Positions 23,069 to 33,944 of a DNA stretch of 64,000 nt are shown piece by piece. The position numbers were made by a program, and so were the translations under genes. Every line of letters begins with the position of its first letter. Position 1 is the stretch's first letter. The notes beneath the pieces were generated by a model. It saw only the letters and a program-made list of their open reading frames with translations. It did not search any database and was not told where the DNA came from. This stretch comes from Saussurea involucrata (taxonomy: Eukaryota; Streptophyta; Magnoliopsida; Asterales; Asteraceae), in contig CM066317.1 of NCBI GenBank assembly GCA_033807775.1, positions 12,783,370-12,847,369 on the forward strand, read 5' to 3'.

Positions 23069-26000
23069 TCAAGTGAACAGATGAGGGTATTTGGCTCTCA
23101 TCTCCGATTCTGATTCCCATGTCGCATCCTGACCCCTATGATGTTTCCATTGAACCTTTACCTGTCTGATCTCCTTATTCCTCAATACTTTAACCTTGTG
23201 ATCAACTATTGCTTCCGGTTCCTCCACATAGTTCAACTTTTCATCCACTTGTATATCCGGTAGAGATACTGCCTGATCTGGTGATACCAAACACTTTCGA
23301 AAATTCGACACATGAAACGCGTTGTGAATTCTGCTCAACTCCTGCGGAAGATCCAATATGTATGCTACTTCACCAATTCTTTCTGTAATTTCAAATGGCC
23401 CAATATACCGCGGACTGAGTTTACCTTGCTTCCCAAAACGTATGACTCCTTTCCAAGGTGAAACTTTTAACATCACAAATTCCCCAACCTGAAATTCTAA
23501 CGGTTTCCGACGTCGATCTGCATAACTTTTCTGTCTGTCTTGTGCCGTTTTCAATCTATCCCGGATCTGAGTAATCTTATCTGCTGTTAACTGTACTATT
23601 TCTGGCCCTGCTAACTGCTTTTCCCCCACTTCATTCCAACACAAAGGCGTTCGGCATTTCCTACCATACAGTACTTCAAACGGTGCCGCCTGAATACTAG
23701 AATGATAACTGTTGTTGTAAGCGAACTCTATCAAAGGCAAATGTTTATCCCATGATCCTCCAAAATCAACTATACAAGCCCGTAGCATATCTTCTAAAGT
23801 CTGGATCGTTCTTTCACTCTGTCCATCAGTTTGTGGATGATATGCTGTACTCAACTTGATTTGTGTTCCCATCTCTTTTTGAAAGCTTCTCCAAAATCTA
23901 GAAGTAAAACGACTATCTCGATCAGAAATAATCGAAATTGGTACTCCATGTCGAGTTACTATTTCATTAATGTACAGTTTGGCCAAACGTTCCAAAGAAT
24001 CGGTTTCTTTTATCGGCAAGAAATGAGCAGACTTTGTCAACCTATCCACAATCACCCAAATAGAATCGAATCCCTTTGAAGTTCTTGGTAACTTGGTAAT
24101 GAAATCAGTTGTGATCTGATCCCATTTCCATACTGGAATATCTAAGCGTTGTAACTGACCAAACGGTTTCTGATGCTCAATCTTTACTTTCTTGCAGGTA
24201 ATGCAGTCTTCCACATGCTTAGCAATACTTCTTTTCATCCCCGGCCACCAATAGAATTGTTTCAAATCTCTATACATTTTATTTGTACCTGGATGAATGG
24301 AGAATCGAGATTGATGAGCTTCTTGTAGTACACGATCACGTAATCCACCCAAACGAGGTACCCAAATCCTATTCCCCAAACACAACAGTCCACGGTTATA
24401 TTTCCCAAGCAATACTGATATCCCAACCAACCGTTCAGATTTCAAACTTTCTTCTTGATAAGCATCTAATTGGCACTTCAGTAATTCGTCAATAATGTTT
24501 GGAAGAAGTTCAGCTCTTAAAGATATCGCTTTTATCGTTCCACTTCTTTCTTGTCGACTTAGTGCATCTGCCACCACATTCGCTTTTCCTGGGTGATAAA
24601 GGATTTCACAATCATAATCATTCACTAACTCTAGCCACCTTCTTTGCCTCATGTTCAGTTCCTTCTGATCAAAAAGATGTTGGAGACTCTTATGGTCCGT
24701 AAAAATTTGGCACTTGGAACCATAAAGATAATGCCTCCAAATCTTCAAAGCGAAAACAACTGCTGCCAGTTCCATATCGTGGGTAGGATATTGCCTTTCA
24801 TGATCCTTTAATTGACGAGAAGCATAGGAAATTACTTTTCCACGTTGCATGAGTACACATCCCAAACCTAACTTAGAAGCATCGATGTAGACCACAAAAT
24901 CATCCGAACCTTCTGGCAATGCTAATATCGGCGCGCTGCAGAGTTTCTCCTTTAATATCCTGAATGCCTCGTCCTGTTCTGCCTTCCATTCAAACTTCAG
25001 ATTCTTCCGAGTCAGCTTTGTCAAAGGTGTGGCAATACGAGAGAAATCTTTTATAAACTTTCGGTAGTAGCCGGCCAAACCCAGAAAACTTCGTACTTCT
25101 GTTGCTGTCTTTGGTGGTTCCCATTTTTCAATTGCTTCCACTTTCATCGGATCGACTTGTATACCCTTTTCAGAAACTATATGCCCCAAAAGCTGAACTT
25201 CCCGCAACCAAAATTCACACTTTGAAAATTTCGCATACAACTTTTCTTTCTTCAATAATTCCAAAATCAAACGAAGATGTCGTGCATGATCCTCTTTGGA
25301 TCGGGAATAAATAAGTATATCATCAATAAACACAATAACGAATTTATCAAGATACGGCTTACATACCCGATTCATTAAATCCATGAAAGCAGCTGGAGCA
25401 TTCGTCAAACCAAATGGCATTACTAGGAACTCATAGTGACCGTACCTGGTGCGAAAAGCAGTTTTCAATACGTCTTCTTCTTTGACTTTCAACTGATGAT
25501 AACCGGATCTTAAATCAATCTTGGAGAAACAACAAGCTCCAACTAATTGATCGAAGAGGTCATCAATTCTAGGTAGAGGATACTTGTTTTTGATCGTGCG
25601 CTTATTCAATTCTCTGTAGTCGATACACATTCTCATCGAACCATCCTTCTTTTTCACAAATAAGACTGGTGCTCCCCACGGTGAAGAACTTGGTCTGATG
25701 AAACCCTTATCGGATAGATCTTGCAGTTGTGCCATCAGTTCTTTCATTTCTGGAGGCGCCAAACGATACGGTGCACGGGCTACAGGGTTGGCTCCAGGAA
25801 TTAGATCTATACCGAACTCTACCTGTCTAACGGGCGGAAGACTGTTCAAGTCTTCAGGAAATACTTCTGGAAAATCACTAACAATTGGAATGTCTTCCAA
25901 CTTACTCTTCTCTAGCTTAGTATCTATTACATAAGCTAAGTAACTCTGACAACCTTTACTAACACACTTACGGGCTTTTATCATGTTAATAAGATTATAC

Positions 26001-27574
26001 TGATAATTCCTACGATCACCATAAATCACTACCGGCCCTTTTTCAGGTAACACAACGTTTATTAACTTCTTATCACAATTTATATTAGCTTGGTTCTCGG
26101 CTAACCAGTCCATTCCCACTACCACATCAAACTCTACCAGGGCTATTGGAAATAACTGGATCGGTACCCCGCACCCTTCTATATCTATCACGCAACTATC
26201 AAATACTTCTTTAACTGATACTTGATTTTCATTTGCCGTATCTACCAATAAAGCATGATCTAACACTTTTGGCTTTAAATGCATGTAAGCAGCAAATGAA
26301 GGAGACACAAACGATCGGTTCGCACCAGAATCAAATAACACCTTAGCACGTGTGGAATTTATTAAGAATGTACCTGTAACTACGTCCGGAGTTTCCTCCG
26401 CTTCCTTTGCTGTCATCTGAAATGAACGGCCTCTTGCTCTTGCTGGCTCTGACCTCGGTACTGCTGGTCTAACACCCGATGCTCTTGTTGACGTGCCACC
26501 TGATGGTATTCTTCCCAGTGGACAATCTGATTGAAGATGATCTGGCGAATTGCATGAATAACAAAATCTAACCACCCTACAATCTTTAGCAATGTGCCCA
26601 AACTTCCCGCACTTATAACAGTTTCTAGGATCTACCTGACAGCTTCCTTGGTGAAAACGGTGGCACTTTGGGCAAGGTCTTTCAGCTGCTCTAAAAGGTG
26701 GACGACTATCAAATCGCTGAAATCCAGACTTCTTCACATCGTGTGGTGGCCCTTCCCATTTTCTCTTTCCCGCACTCTTATCCCCAACATCCCTCTTATT
26801 GTCTCGCTCCACATTTTCCGCAACATTGACTGCTTCTGAAAAAGTATTAGGTCTCGCTGCAGTTGCCAACTTTCTAATCTCTGAATTCAATCCGAATACA
26901 TACCTTTCCATCTTCATCTTTTCTGTGGCAACATAATATTCTCCGAAACGCGACTTTTCCAAGAAACGGGCAGTGTAGTCTCTTACCGATAAATTTCCTT
27001 GCTGTAGGCTCAGGAATTCCTCTTCCAACTGTCTAACTGCGGCTTGCGGGCAAAACTGTTCCTTAAATGCTCTCGAGAATTCGCCCCAAGTAAAAGTTGA
27101 ATACACATTAGGTCCTTCAGAGTCAATAAGGGCTTCCCACCAATACAAGGCATCTGCTTTCAACATTGTTGTTCCATATAACACTTTATCTTCTTCCGCG
27201 CATTTACTGGTCTTAAATACGGCTTCAACCTCCTTCAGCCATCGCATTGCTTTTACTGGATCTCTGTCCCCTCCATAATTGGGTGGTTTACAGCTTAAAA
27301 ACATTTTATAATCACACTTTCTTAGTGCTGATATGACAATAGGTGCGATAGGCACTTCGGTTTCAAGGGTAGGGTCTGGTATTTCTGTTTCCGAATGGTG
27401 AGTCTGGTTAAACATAGCTTGTATATTTGCCTGAAGTCTTCCCATTTCAATCGCTAGGTCGTCCCTCGTAACAAACTCTGTGCCTCGCCCCTGCACTCTG
27501 CCCCCTGTCCTACCTCTGCCTCTTTCTCCCCCTCTTCCCCTTCCTCCGGCTGTTTGTCTCGTTCCACTTGCCAT
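23069..27574 (-). CDS. Gag-Pol polyprotein of Ty3-gypsy Tekay-type chromovirus (1501 aa)
   Basis: One uninterrupted frame. Order with rough residues: Arg/Gly-rich N-terminus; retrotransposon gag domain about 105-250 (ADALYWWEAL); CCHC knuckle CYKCGKFGHIAKDC at about 318-331 and a second CYSCNSPDHLQSDC; aspartic protease LFDSGANRSF near 412; reverse transcriptase with MPFGLTNAPAAF and active site FIDDILIYS near 750; RNase H with VVYIDAS near 890 and TDHKSLQHLF; integrase HHCC finger near 1090 and core (STAYHPQTDGQSERT); and at about 1453-1495 a chromodomain-like end with the WE pattern (VQWKHHRGQDATWES). Gypsy order (integrase last) plus the chromodomain indicates a chromovirus; the RT block fits Tekay/Del. 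Its proteins would assemble particles, copy the RNA and integrate, perhaps steered to heterochromatin. No stop or frameshift seen. Confidence 0.95.
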   Translation of the reverse strand: MASGTRQTAGGRGRGGERGRGRTGGRVQGRGTEFVTRDDLAIEMGRLQANIQAMFNQTHHSETEIPDPTLETEVPIAPIVISALRKCDYKMFLSCKPPNYGGDRDPVKAMRWLKEVEAVFKTSKCAEEDKVLYGTTMLKADALYWWEALIDSEGPNVYSTFTWGEFSRAFKEQFCPQAAVRQLEEEFLSLQQGNLSVRDYTARFLEKSRFGEYYVATEKMKMERYVFGLNSEIRKLATAARPNTFSEAVNVAENVERDNKRDVGDKSAGKRKWEGPPHDVKKSGFQRFDSRPPFRAAERPCPKCHRFHQGSCQVDPRNCYKCGKFGHIAKDCRVVRFCYSCNSPDHLQSDCPLGRIPSGGTSTRASGVRPAVPRSEPARARGRSFQMTAKEAEETPDVVTGTFLINSTRAKVLFDSGANRSFVSPSFAAYMHLKPKVLDHALLVDTANENQVSVKEVFDSCVIDIEGCGVPIQLFPIALVEFDVVVGMDWLAENQANINCDKKLINVVLPEKGPVVIYGDRRNYQYNLINMIKARKCVSKGCQSYLAYVIDTKLEKSKLEDIPIVSDFPEVFPEDLNSLPPVRQVEFGIDLIPGANPVARAPYRLAPPEMKELMAQLQDLSDKGFIRPSSSPWGAPVLFVKKKDGSMRMCIDYRELNKRTIKNKYPLPRIDDLFDQLVGACCFSKIDLRSGYHQLKVKEEDVLKTAFRTRYGHYEFLVMPFGLTNAPAAFMDLMNRVCKPYLDKFVIVFIDDILIYSRSKEDHARHLRLILELLKKEKLYAKFSKCEFWLREVQLLGHIVSEKGIQVDPMKVEAIEKWEPPKTATEVRSFLGLAGYYRKFIKDFSRIATPLTKLTRKNLKFEWKAEQDEAFRILKEKLCSAPILALPEGSDDFVVYIDASKLGLGCVLMQRGKVISYASRQLKDHERQYPTHDMELAAVVFALKIWRHYLYGSKCQIFTDHKSLQHLFDQKELNMRQRRWLELVNDYDCEILYHPGKANVVADALSRQERSGTIKAISLRAELLPNIIDELLKCQLDAYQEESLKSERLVGISVLLGKYNRGLLCLGNRIWVPRLGGLRDRVLQEAHQSRFSIHPGTNKMYRDLKQFYWWPGMKRSIAKHVEDCITCKKVKIEHQKPFGQLQRLDIPVWKWDQITTDFITKLPRTSKGFDSIWVIVDRLTKSAHFLPIKETDSLERLAKLYINEIVTRHGVPISIISDRDSRFTSRFWRSFQKEMGTQIKLSTAYHPQTDGQSERTIQTLEDMLRACIVDFGGSWDKHLPLIEFAYNNSYHSSIQAAPFEVLYGRKCRTPLCWNEVGEKQLAGPEIVQLTADKITQIRDRLKTAQDRQKSYADRRRKPLEFQVGEFVMLKVSPWKGVIRFGKQGKLSPRYIGPFEITERIGEVAYILDLPQELSRIHNAFHVSNFRKCLVSPDQAVSLPDIQVDEKLNYVEEPEAIVDHKVKVLRNKEIRQVKVQWKHHRGQDATWESESEMRAKYPHLFT

Positions 27575-27822
27575 TCTGTTGATTCAAACAAGGTTAATAT
27601 ACACATAAGCACATACCCCATATAATAAAGTATTCTGGTTCAAACATGTACCTGTAAGATCATAATTACACTGGCCAGGTGTAATCTGAAATTACCTTAC
27701 ATGATGTTCCTTCTACCTTTTTATATTTATCATCCCAAGGTTCTAAAATAACAAGGACATCCTACTTCGCATGCAGTTTAAGTCTAGGTACATATACTAA
27801 TACCTAAATCTCTTAAACTAAG

Positions 27823-27834
27823 GCTCTGATACCA
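27823..27834 (-). promoter_or_regulatory. Primer binding site of B
   Basis: Minus strand TGGTATCAGAGC, two bases from the 5' LTR, initiator-Met type. Confidence 0.9.
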
Positions 27835-27836
27835 TT

Positions 27837-29543
27837 TGTAACATCCCTTAATCCCAACATACAAGTTCCATATAATTCACCACAAAATAACATATCATAA
27901 TCCAAATATGGTCCCTTAAATTCTACAATTAAGTCTTTCAGTACAAACTTTTTCGAATAAAGTAAAATACATAACATCTACTAATTATAACTGGAATCTT
28001 CATAATCATTCAACATCCACAAAAGCTAACATGATAAATCCTATCATTGTCTCTTGTTTGCTCCATGACCTGGAATACATATTTTAAAACAAAAATGAGG
28101 GTTAGACCTTGAGGTCTAGTGAGAAAAATCCCCGTTAGTTAAAGAAAACTTTTGCACAAAGTCATACATATACTTCACATAAGAATACCAATTATGACTC
28201 ATGTAATCTTTCCATCTCTTTCTCCTTTCTTTTCCTTGGTCATATTAATTGGTAGCAAGCCAATTAATTAATTTACTCCGCTGTACTAAATACAGCCAAC
28301 ACCACTGTCCCTTTGTACAGCCAACTTTCACCGGTCCTAAGCCCGGCCAACTAGTACTCATACCATGCAATATTCATATAAACATTATATGCACCATATT
28401 ACATTTAATCACATATATGTATTCCATTTGAAAACATTTCAAATAAAAACTCACCTCGTGTGTTTATCACAAAAACTCTTCCAAGATAATTCACGTGTGT
28501 CGATCCCTCACAGAATCTGAAATACCAAATATTTCCTTTAATACTTTAAACTTACAAAATTCCCAACTGAAATCGCAATGAATAGTACCAAATCGCAATC
28601 TCCTATTGCGATTCCACCCTGAAGTCGCAACCCCCTTATTGCGATTTCACCCCGAAGTCGCAACCCCTTATTGCGATTCCACCCCGAAGTCGCAACCCCT
28701 TATTGCGATTCCACCTTGGAGTCGCAACCCACTATTGCGATTCCACCTTGGAGTCGCAACCCACTATTGCGATTCCACCTTGGAGTCGCAACCAACTACT
28801 GCGATTTCAAGCCAAGTCGCAAACGACCATTGCGACTTCATACCCAAGTCGCAACCAACCATTGCGACTCCGATGAATGTCGCAGTTGTCCATTGCGACT
28901 TCGATGAATATTAACCTACTGCGACTTCGATGAATACTAGCCTACTGCGACTTCGATGAAAGTCTCAGTCTACTGTTTCATCCTAAAACCCAGATTTTTG
29001 CAGTTTTATTCTATGTATGTTTATATAACTTTGCAGATATGTTTTATACTACCATTAGAACACTATTCCAAACCCATAATTCATATACCTTCTAAAAATA
29101 ACATAACCCACTTCTAAGGTTCATGTAAAACCTATTATACATAAAAAGAAGAATTAGGATGGATTATTACCTTGTTGTTTCAGATGAATTGAATCTTAAA
29201 CTCAGCTGCAAACAATCAGATACTTCTTCCTCTTCCTTAGTTTCCTTCAACCTCTTTCACTCTCTCTCTAAAATCGAAAACACCACCTAGACACACACTA
29301 CACTTTGCTAAAAATGGTAAAAAGGAGACACCTCATTCCTATAGAATGAAAGTCGGTTTTTGGCTAACAGGAGGTGTCACCCAACTTTCCAAATGAACCC
29401 CAAACTTGTTCCATTTAACCAAATATACCCCTAAACTTTCATAAAAATTAAAACTTACCCCTTAACTTCTCATTTCTTAAAATACCCATATAAACTTATA
29501 AAATTCTTATATTTTAAATTAAATAAAATACCTGGTTATTACA
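27837..29543 (-). repeat. 5' LTR of B
   Basis: 1707 bp, near-identical to 21350-23030 with an extra CGCAAT-array unit and a few substitutions (for example CTCGTGTG against CTCGTTTG). Array at about 28571-28965; stem-loop TAGACC-TTGA-GGTCTA at 28103-28118. A TATA-like element precedes the array in sense direction (minus strand around 29310). Confidence 0.92.
28103..28118 (-). promoter_or_regulatory. Conserved LTR stem-loop, element B 5' LTR copy
   Basis: Same sequence as at 21616-21631. Confidence 0.65.
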
Positions 29544-30505
29544 AAATCCACTAAACCGGGATTAGAACGTGAACTATCGGGAGTCCAACACACACCGGGA
29601 TTCCACGAATACTCAGTCCCGCTACCAAACCTTCAGAACTGAATTTTGGTAGCCAAGTTACGCAATTCACCCAACTTACGCAAATTCGGGTTTTCCGTTC
29701 GGTCTCGATTACATCGTTAAATCTCAATTCCATTTACTACTCGAACTCGTTTACATGTAAAGGGTTCAAGGGTTTTTAATAAAAGGTAGCCACCTTAATT
29801 TCTTTTTCTTAACCATAACTTACCCGATTAACCCATCTAGTAGCATCAATTTCTCTTACGAGCTGGACCCCAAAATTATTTCTCAAAACCTCAAATCATC
29901 TTAAACTCAAACAATAGAAAACAAGGAAGAAGGATTCAAATCAATACCTGAGTTTGATTGCTATAATTTCTTCTTCTCTTTCTCCCAATTTGCAAGAAAT
30001 AGCCATCTCTGCCGCCGTCGCCGGCGACAACCCCCGCCGACCACCACCGGCAGCCGACAACCGGCTTCCAAATCCGTCCATTTCGCTGCTACTCTCTCTC
30101 GTCGTCTCTCCCTCTCTCTTTCGCAGCTCTCTCTCACCCTTGCCGTCTCTTTCCCGTCGTCTCTCTCTCCCGCTGTTTCTTTCCAAGCAGCCACACACAC
30201 AACTCTCTCTCTCTTGCAACTCTCTACAAGCAACCACACACACAGCTCTCTCTCTCGCAACTTTCTACAAGCAACCACACATACAGCTCTCACAATTTAT
30301 TTCCCTGCTACACTTCTCGATATGAAGCACACACTCACAGAACCCTAATTAATTTCCTAACTCTACTCCAAAATGCGGCGCACAGTAAACAAAATGAGGG
30401 AATTGATTTCCCATTTCTCACTTTTAACCTCAATGTTTTCGTAATAATCCAATTTACCCCTTTAACTTTCATTTAAAACAAAATATACACTTTGGGGTTA
30501 TTACA

Positions 30506-33500
30506 ATCTCTCCTCCTTAAAAGAATTCCGTCCCGGAATTCACTCCAACATAATCGGCGAAATTAATCATCAAAGCTTAAATCCCAACTCTCGGAATAAA
30601 TCTTTCTAATAACAACACGATACCAACATACTTTCACGCCTGAACGGCGCAACTCTAAATAAATTCACAATCTTTGCTTATAACAGGAAAATCCAATCAG
30701 TTTATATTTCATCTTCCAAACAAATTGAATAACTCAGGGGCCTTACGAACCTCAGGTTCCAAGATTCCTTCGCTTAAATACAATGACCACTAAAATCAGA
30801 CAGATAAACATAATGCCATCCCAACTTTCTTACTTAAATTTACCTTATATAATTCCTTAACGATGAGTGTGCTAATCTCAATAACACTTCTCCAAGAATT
30901 CTTAATTATCTTGTCTGATTCCTGACCACATTAACAAATTCCGAACTCAACTGCCTTTCTCTGCTAGTGCAAAATAATCACTGATCCTCACCGCATAAAA
31001 CAATACAATTTCTTCTCTTGATCCCAAGCATGACCGACTCATTCCAATTTTAATTATCAACTTATTTCAAAAGATAAACTCCAATTGAGACTCCGTTCAT
31101 TTCTTTCTCCTAACCATAAATTATCATATTTAATAACTTAATATCAATATCTCGATATTTTGGTAATCGCAAGATTCTTTAGTCTAAACTGATTTCCTTA
31201 ATTAACAACTCCCACCGAGTAACCCAACAATTCACAATTTGCAATAAAATTTGAAAATTACTTATTCCATCATACTATCATCAACTTCTCATTTTAACAT
31301 ATCGATTCTCACTTATCAATTCTTAGTAAGACTCTTGGTAGGATCATAACATCTCATGTAACAACAATAAGTGTTATTACCTAACCAATCCACAAAATTT
31401 TGGTCAACCAATCAAAAACTTATACATCTATCATGACATCATACTACAACGTCAACTTACACTCTACGTGCTCTACGTGCTCCACAATATGGTTAACAAA
31501 CCGAACGCCTCATCCGAAACCCCCGTAAGGTTTCTATCTGATGCTCCCTCTCTCTCTAACATCACATCACTACGACACTAGATGGCACATTAAGCTTGAC
31601 AATTACTGTCACTGCACAACCGTACACTCTTTGCCCATAACATCATATTGTCGACCAGATCTCTCATTACCATTCCCACAATTCAAACTTGCTTTCATAT
31701 CCTCTCGTATGTACAATCGAGTCTATCTCGCTACTTAGTCCTTTCTCTATCTGTCGAACTATACTCACGAGTTCCCAATTAACTCAAACATAGTCGTTCT
31801 AGCTGGCTCCTTGCGATCCAAGCCCTTTTATAGACACGACACATTTTCTTACTGACTGATATATTCTACACTCACTCTGTTTGTGCTACACACCTTATCC
31901 TTCTATGGACCTTCCACACCTCGTAAATAGAACGCTTATCCAACAACAGCGGTCTCTCACTAATTTAGCACCCCCACAAGGTGTTCTATCAACTTTCGCT
32001 CTTCTGGTTCAAGCCTTCGACCTTAACCATCTTGCACGGTTGCCGACTTCAGCATCAAAAGTCAACCTGTTGATACCTTCTTAACCTATTCTTAAACACG
32101 GGTTCCTTACGAAACCTAATCCTTCCATCATATCATAGTCAACATCATAATCCGTCTTCCTCATTTCAAAACCTACTCATGTAACATCAAAATTACAAGA
32201 TCACCTTAAGACTCTTATTCGACATCGAGGATGTCTCATTTCTGCCTCAGCACACTACTCATAACGAGTTGCTAATACCACACCTTGAAGGATTCAAATC
32301 CCTCATCCGGACACCACCGTCCCCTGCCAACCGTACTTCCAGTTACCGAACAAGGGTGCAAACCCTCATACAACCGATACAATAATCCACTTCTGACTTT
32401 ACCATTGTTCACCTTTCCTTTTGAACACAAATACTAAAGCTACAACATTCTTTCCCGATTTGCCCTACACTTTTCCACTCTTGAAGTTCTTCCTTAGCTT
32501 AACATGTAATATCTTATGACCTAGTGAGTTCATAGCCTTCATGCATGACAATGCAGTAGATAAATCATTTCGTACATTTTAAATAAACAATACTTGAAAA
32601 CAACGTGGGTACACATGACCCCATCATTCTTATAACTTCAATGCCTTGCACAACGATTCGAGAATCGTTTGCATGCATCTTTCCGTGAACCTTAATCTTA
32701 CTCAATCTGGACGATGTTAATACGACAATAATACGTTGAATGGAAATCCTTTCATATGTCACAATTCTGAAAGAAATTACTGACACCAAGTAAACCAGTC
32801 GGTTCTCACCCCTTTTATATGACCTCAATAGGTTAAAACTCATTTTGATTGTAAAAGGTTTGCTGGCAAACGTTTTCTCGACCTTTTTGTGACAGTTTAA
32901 CTTATCACGACAAGTGTGAAATATTTTGCGAATCGTTAGGTTCAAAATTTCATTGTGTAATGTGAATGAGGTCACCTTTTCTTTAAACATACGCCTGCAC
33001 ATTTCGACTCATTTTCGAATAAAATTTATATTTACACATTTAATTTAAATCGTGAAAATTTCATGTTACATATACGAACGCCATGCATGAAACTCTACTT
33101 GCAATTGAAGGCTACTCACTCTAACAAGGTCAACCGTTTTACTCATGCAACTCACCCTTGACATTCTACCTTCGACCAATGGTCGCTCTCTCGGTCATGC
33201 AATAAATTGTTGTACATGCGTTCCACGTCTCACTTACTCAACCACTTCATACTATTTTCGCTTTGATCACTAAATCACTTTTACTTCTACATGCTTTCGT
33301 TTCACTATAAGTATCTTATTTCATTTACCCTGTCATTGAAAAGCTCGACTACGAAGTCAGGGCTCCATTGACACTTTCAAGATTTCGCCATTGTCCTTCC
33401 TTACCATCCTGACTGATCTAACCCAAGATTTCTAGAACTGGGACTCCCTCGAAATAGGAGCCCTACCCGACCCCAAACATTCATCCTTTCCAAATCCACG

Positions 33501-33944
33501 AAGGGTTATCTCTAGACGACTCATAACAGTCTATACAACATTACTTCTCTACGGTGCATACCTTCATTACGTCATAAGTGACTTCTCATGAAACTTATCC
33601 ATCAAAGGATCTTATTCTACCGCTCAGGGATTTTGCTGACATTCTAAAGTACTGGAACACGACATAAACACTAGGTAGGTTAATAAGGCAGGTTAAGCAC
33701 ATACATGTACCTGTAAGTTTGCAATTACACTGGCCAGGTGGAATCTAAAACTTACCTTACATGACAGTCCTCAGTACCTTATTAGTCCTATCTCTATAAT
33801 AGTGTCCTCCTAACGCATTTCCGGTATCTACAATAGTGCCCTCCTAACGCATTTCATGATTCTCAGTTGTGATTTCTACTCCCAAGTTTAAGTTTAGGCC
33901 CGTCCGGTCACCTAAATCCATTAAACTAAGGCTCTGATACCATT
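30506..33944 (-). mobile_element. Non-coding interior of element A
   Basis: 3439 bp between polypurine tract and PBS. No gag or pol motifs in any frame. The longest frame (145 codons, 32565-33002, minus) has no recognisable domain and no homologous frame was seen in element D. Parts around 33175-33425 resemble D's interior at 980-1165, so the two families share a non-coding ancestor or conserved cis sequence. Confidence 0.7.
33931..33942 (-). promoter_or_regulatory. Primer binding site of A
   Basis: Minus strand TGGTATCAGAGC beside the 5' LTR. Confidence 0.9.

Larger units (their letters stand above)
21350..29543 (-). mobile_element. B: complete Ty3-gypsy chromovirus (Tekay/Del type)
   Basis: LTRs 21350-23030 (1681 bp) and 27837-29543 (1707 bp), PBS 27823-27834, polypurine tract 23031-23047, one uninterrupted gag-pol frame. 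Inserted in LTR A: flanks ...AAAAT (21345-21349) and AAAT after the right end, where the A-run blurs the exact boundary; A's right LTR shows the empty site near 35310. LTRs differ at a few points plus one more copy of the CGCAAT repeat on the right, so it is young. It is the only element here that still looks coding-complete. Confidence 0.93.
19981..30505 (-). repeat. 3' LTR of A (19981-21349 plus 29548-30505)
   Basis: Begins TGTAACATCCCACATT and ends GGGGTTATTACA on the plus strand. It contains 'gcctacgcagactcccct' repeats (about 20395-20465) and, in the part right of B, a CT-rich stretch with 'caagcaaccacacacaca' repeats (30060-30300). Those low-complexity tracts create overlapping ORFs on both strands that I do not regard as genes. 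Confidence 0.85.

Noticed and set aside
29941..30325. ORFs of 100-123 codons on both strands, also at 35720-36104
   Set aside because: CT-rich low-complexity sequence in LTR A leaves both strands open; Arg/Glu and Ser/Leu composition only reflects the repeat.
32565..33002. 145-codon frame in the interior of A
   Set aside because: No recognisable domain, no partner frame in element D, and length within chance for this sequence.
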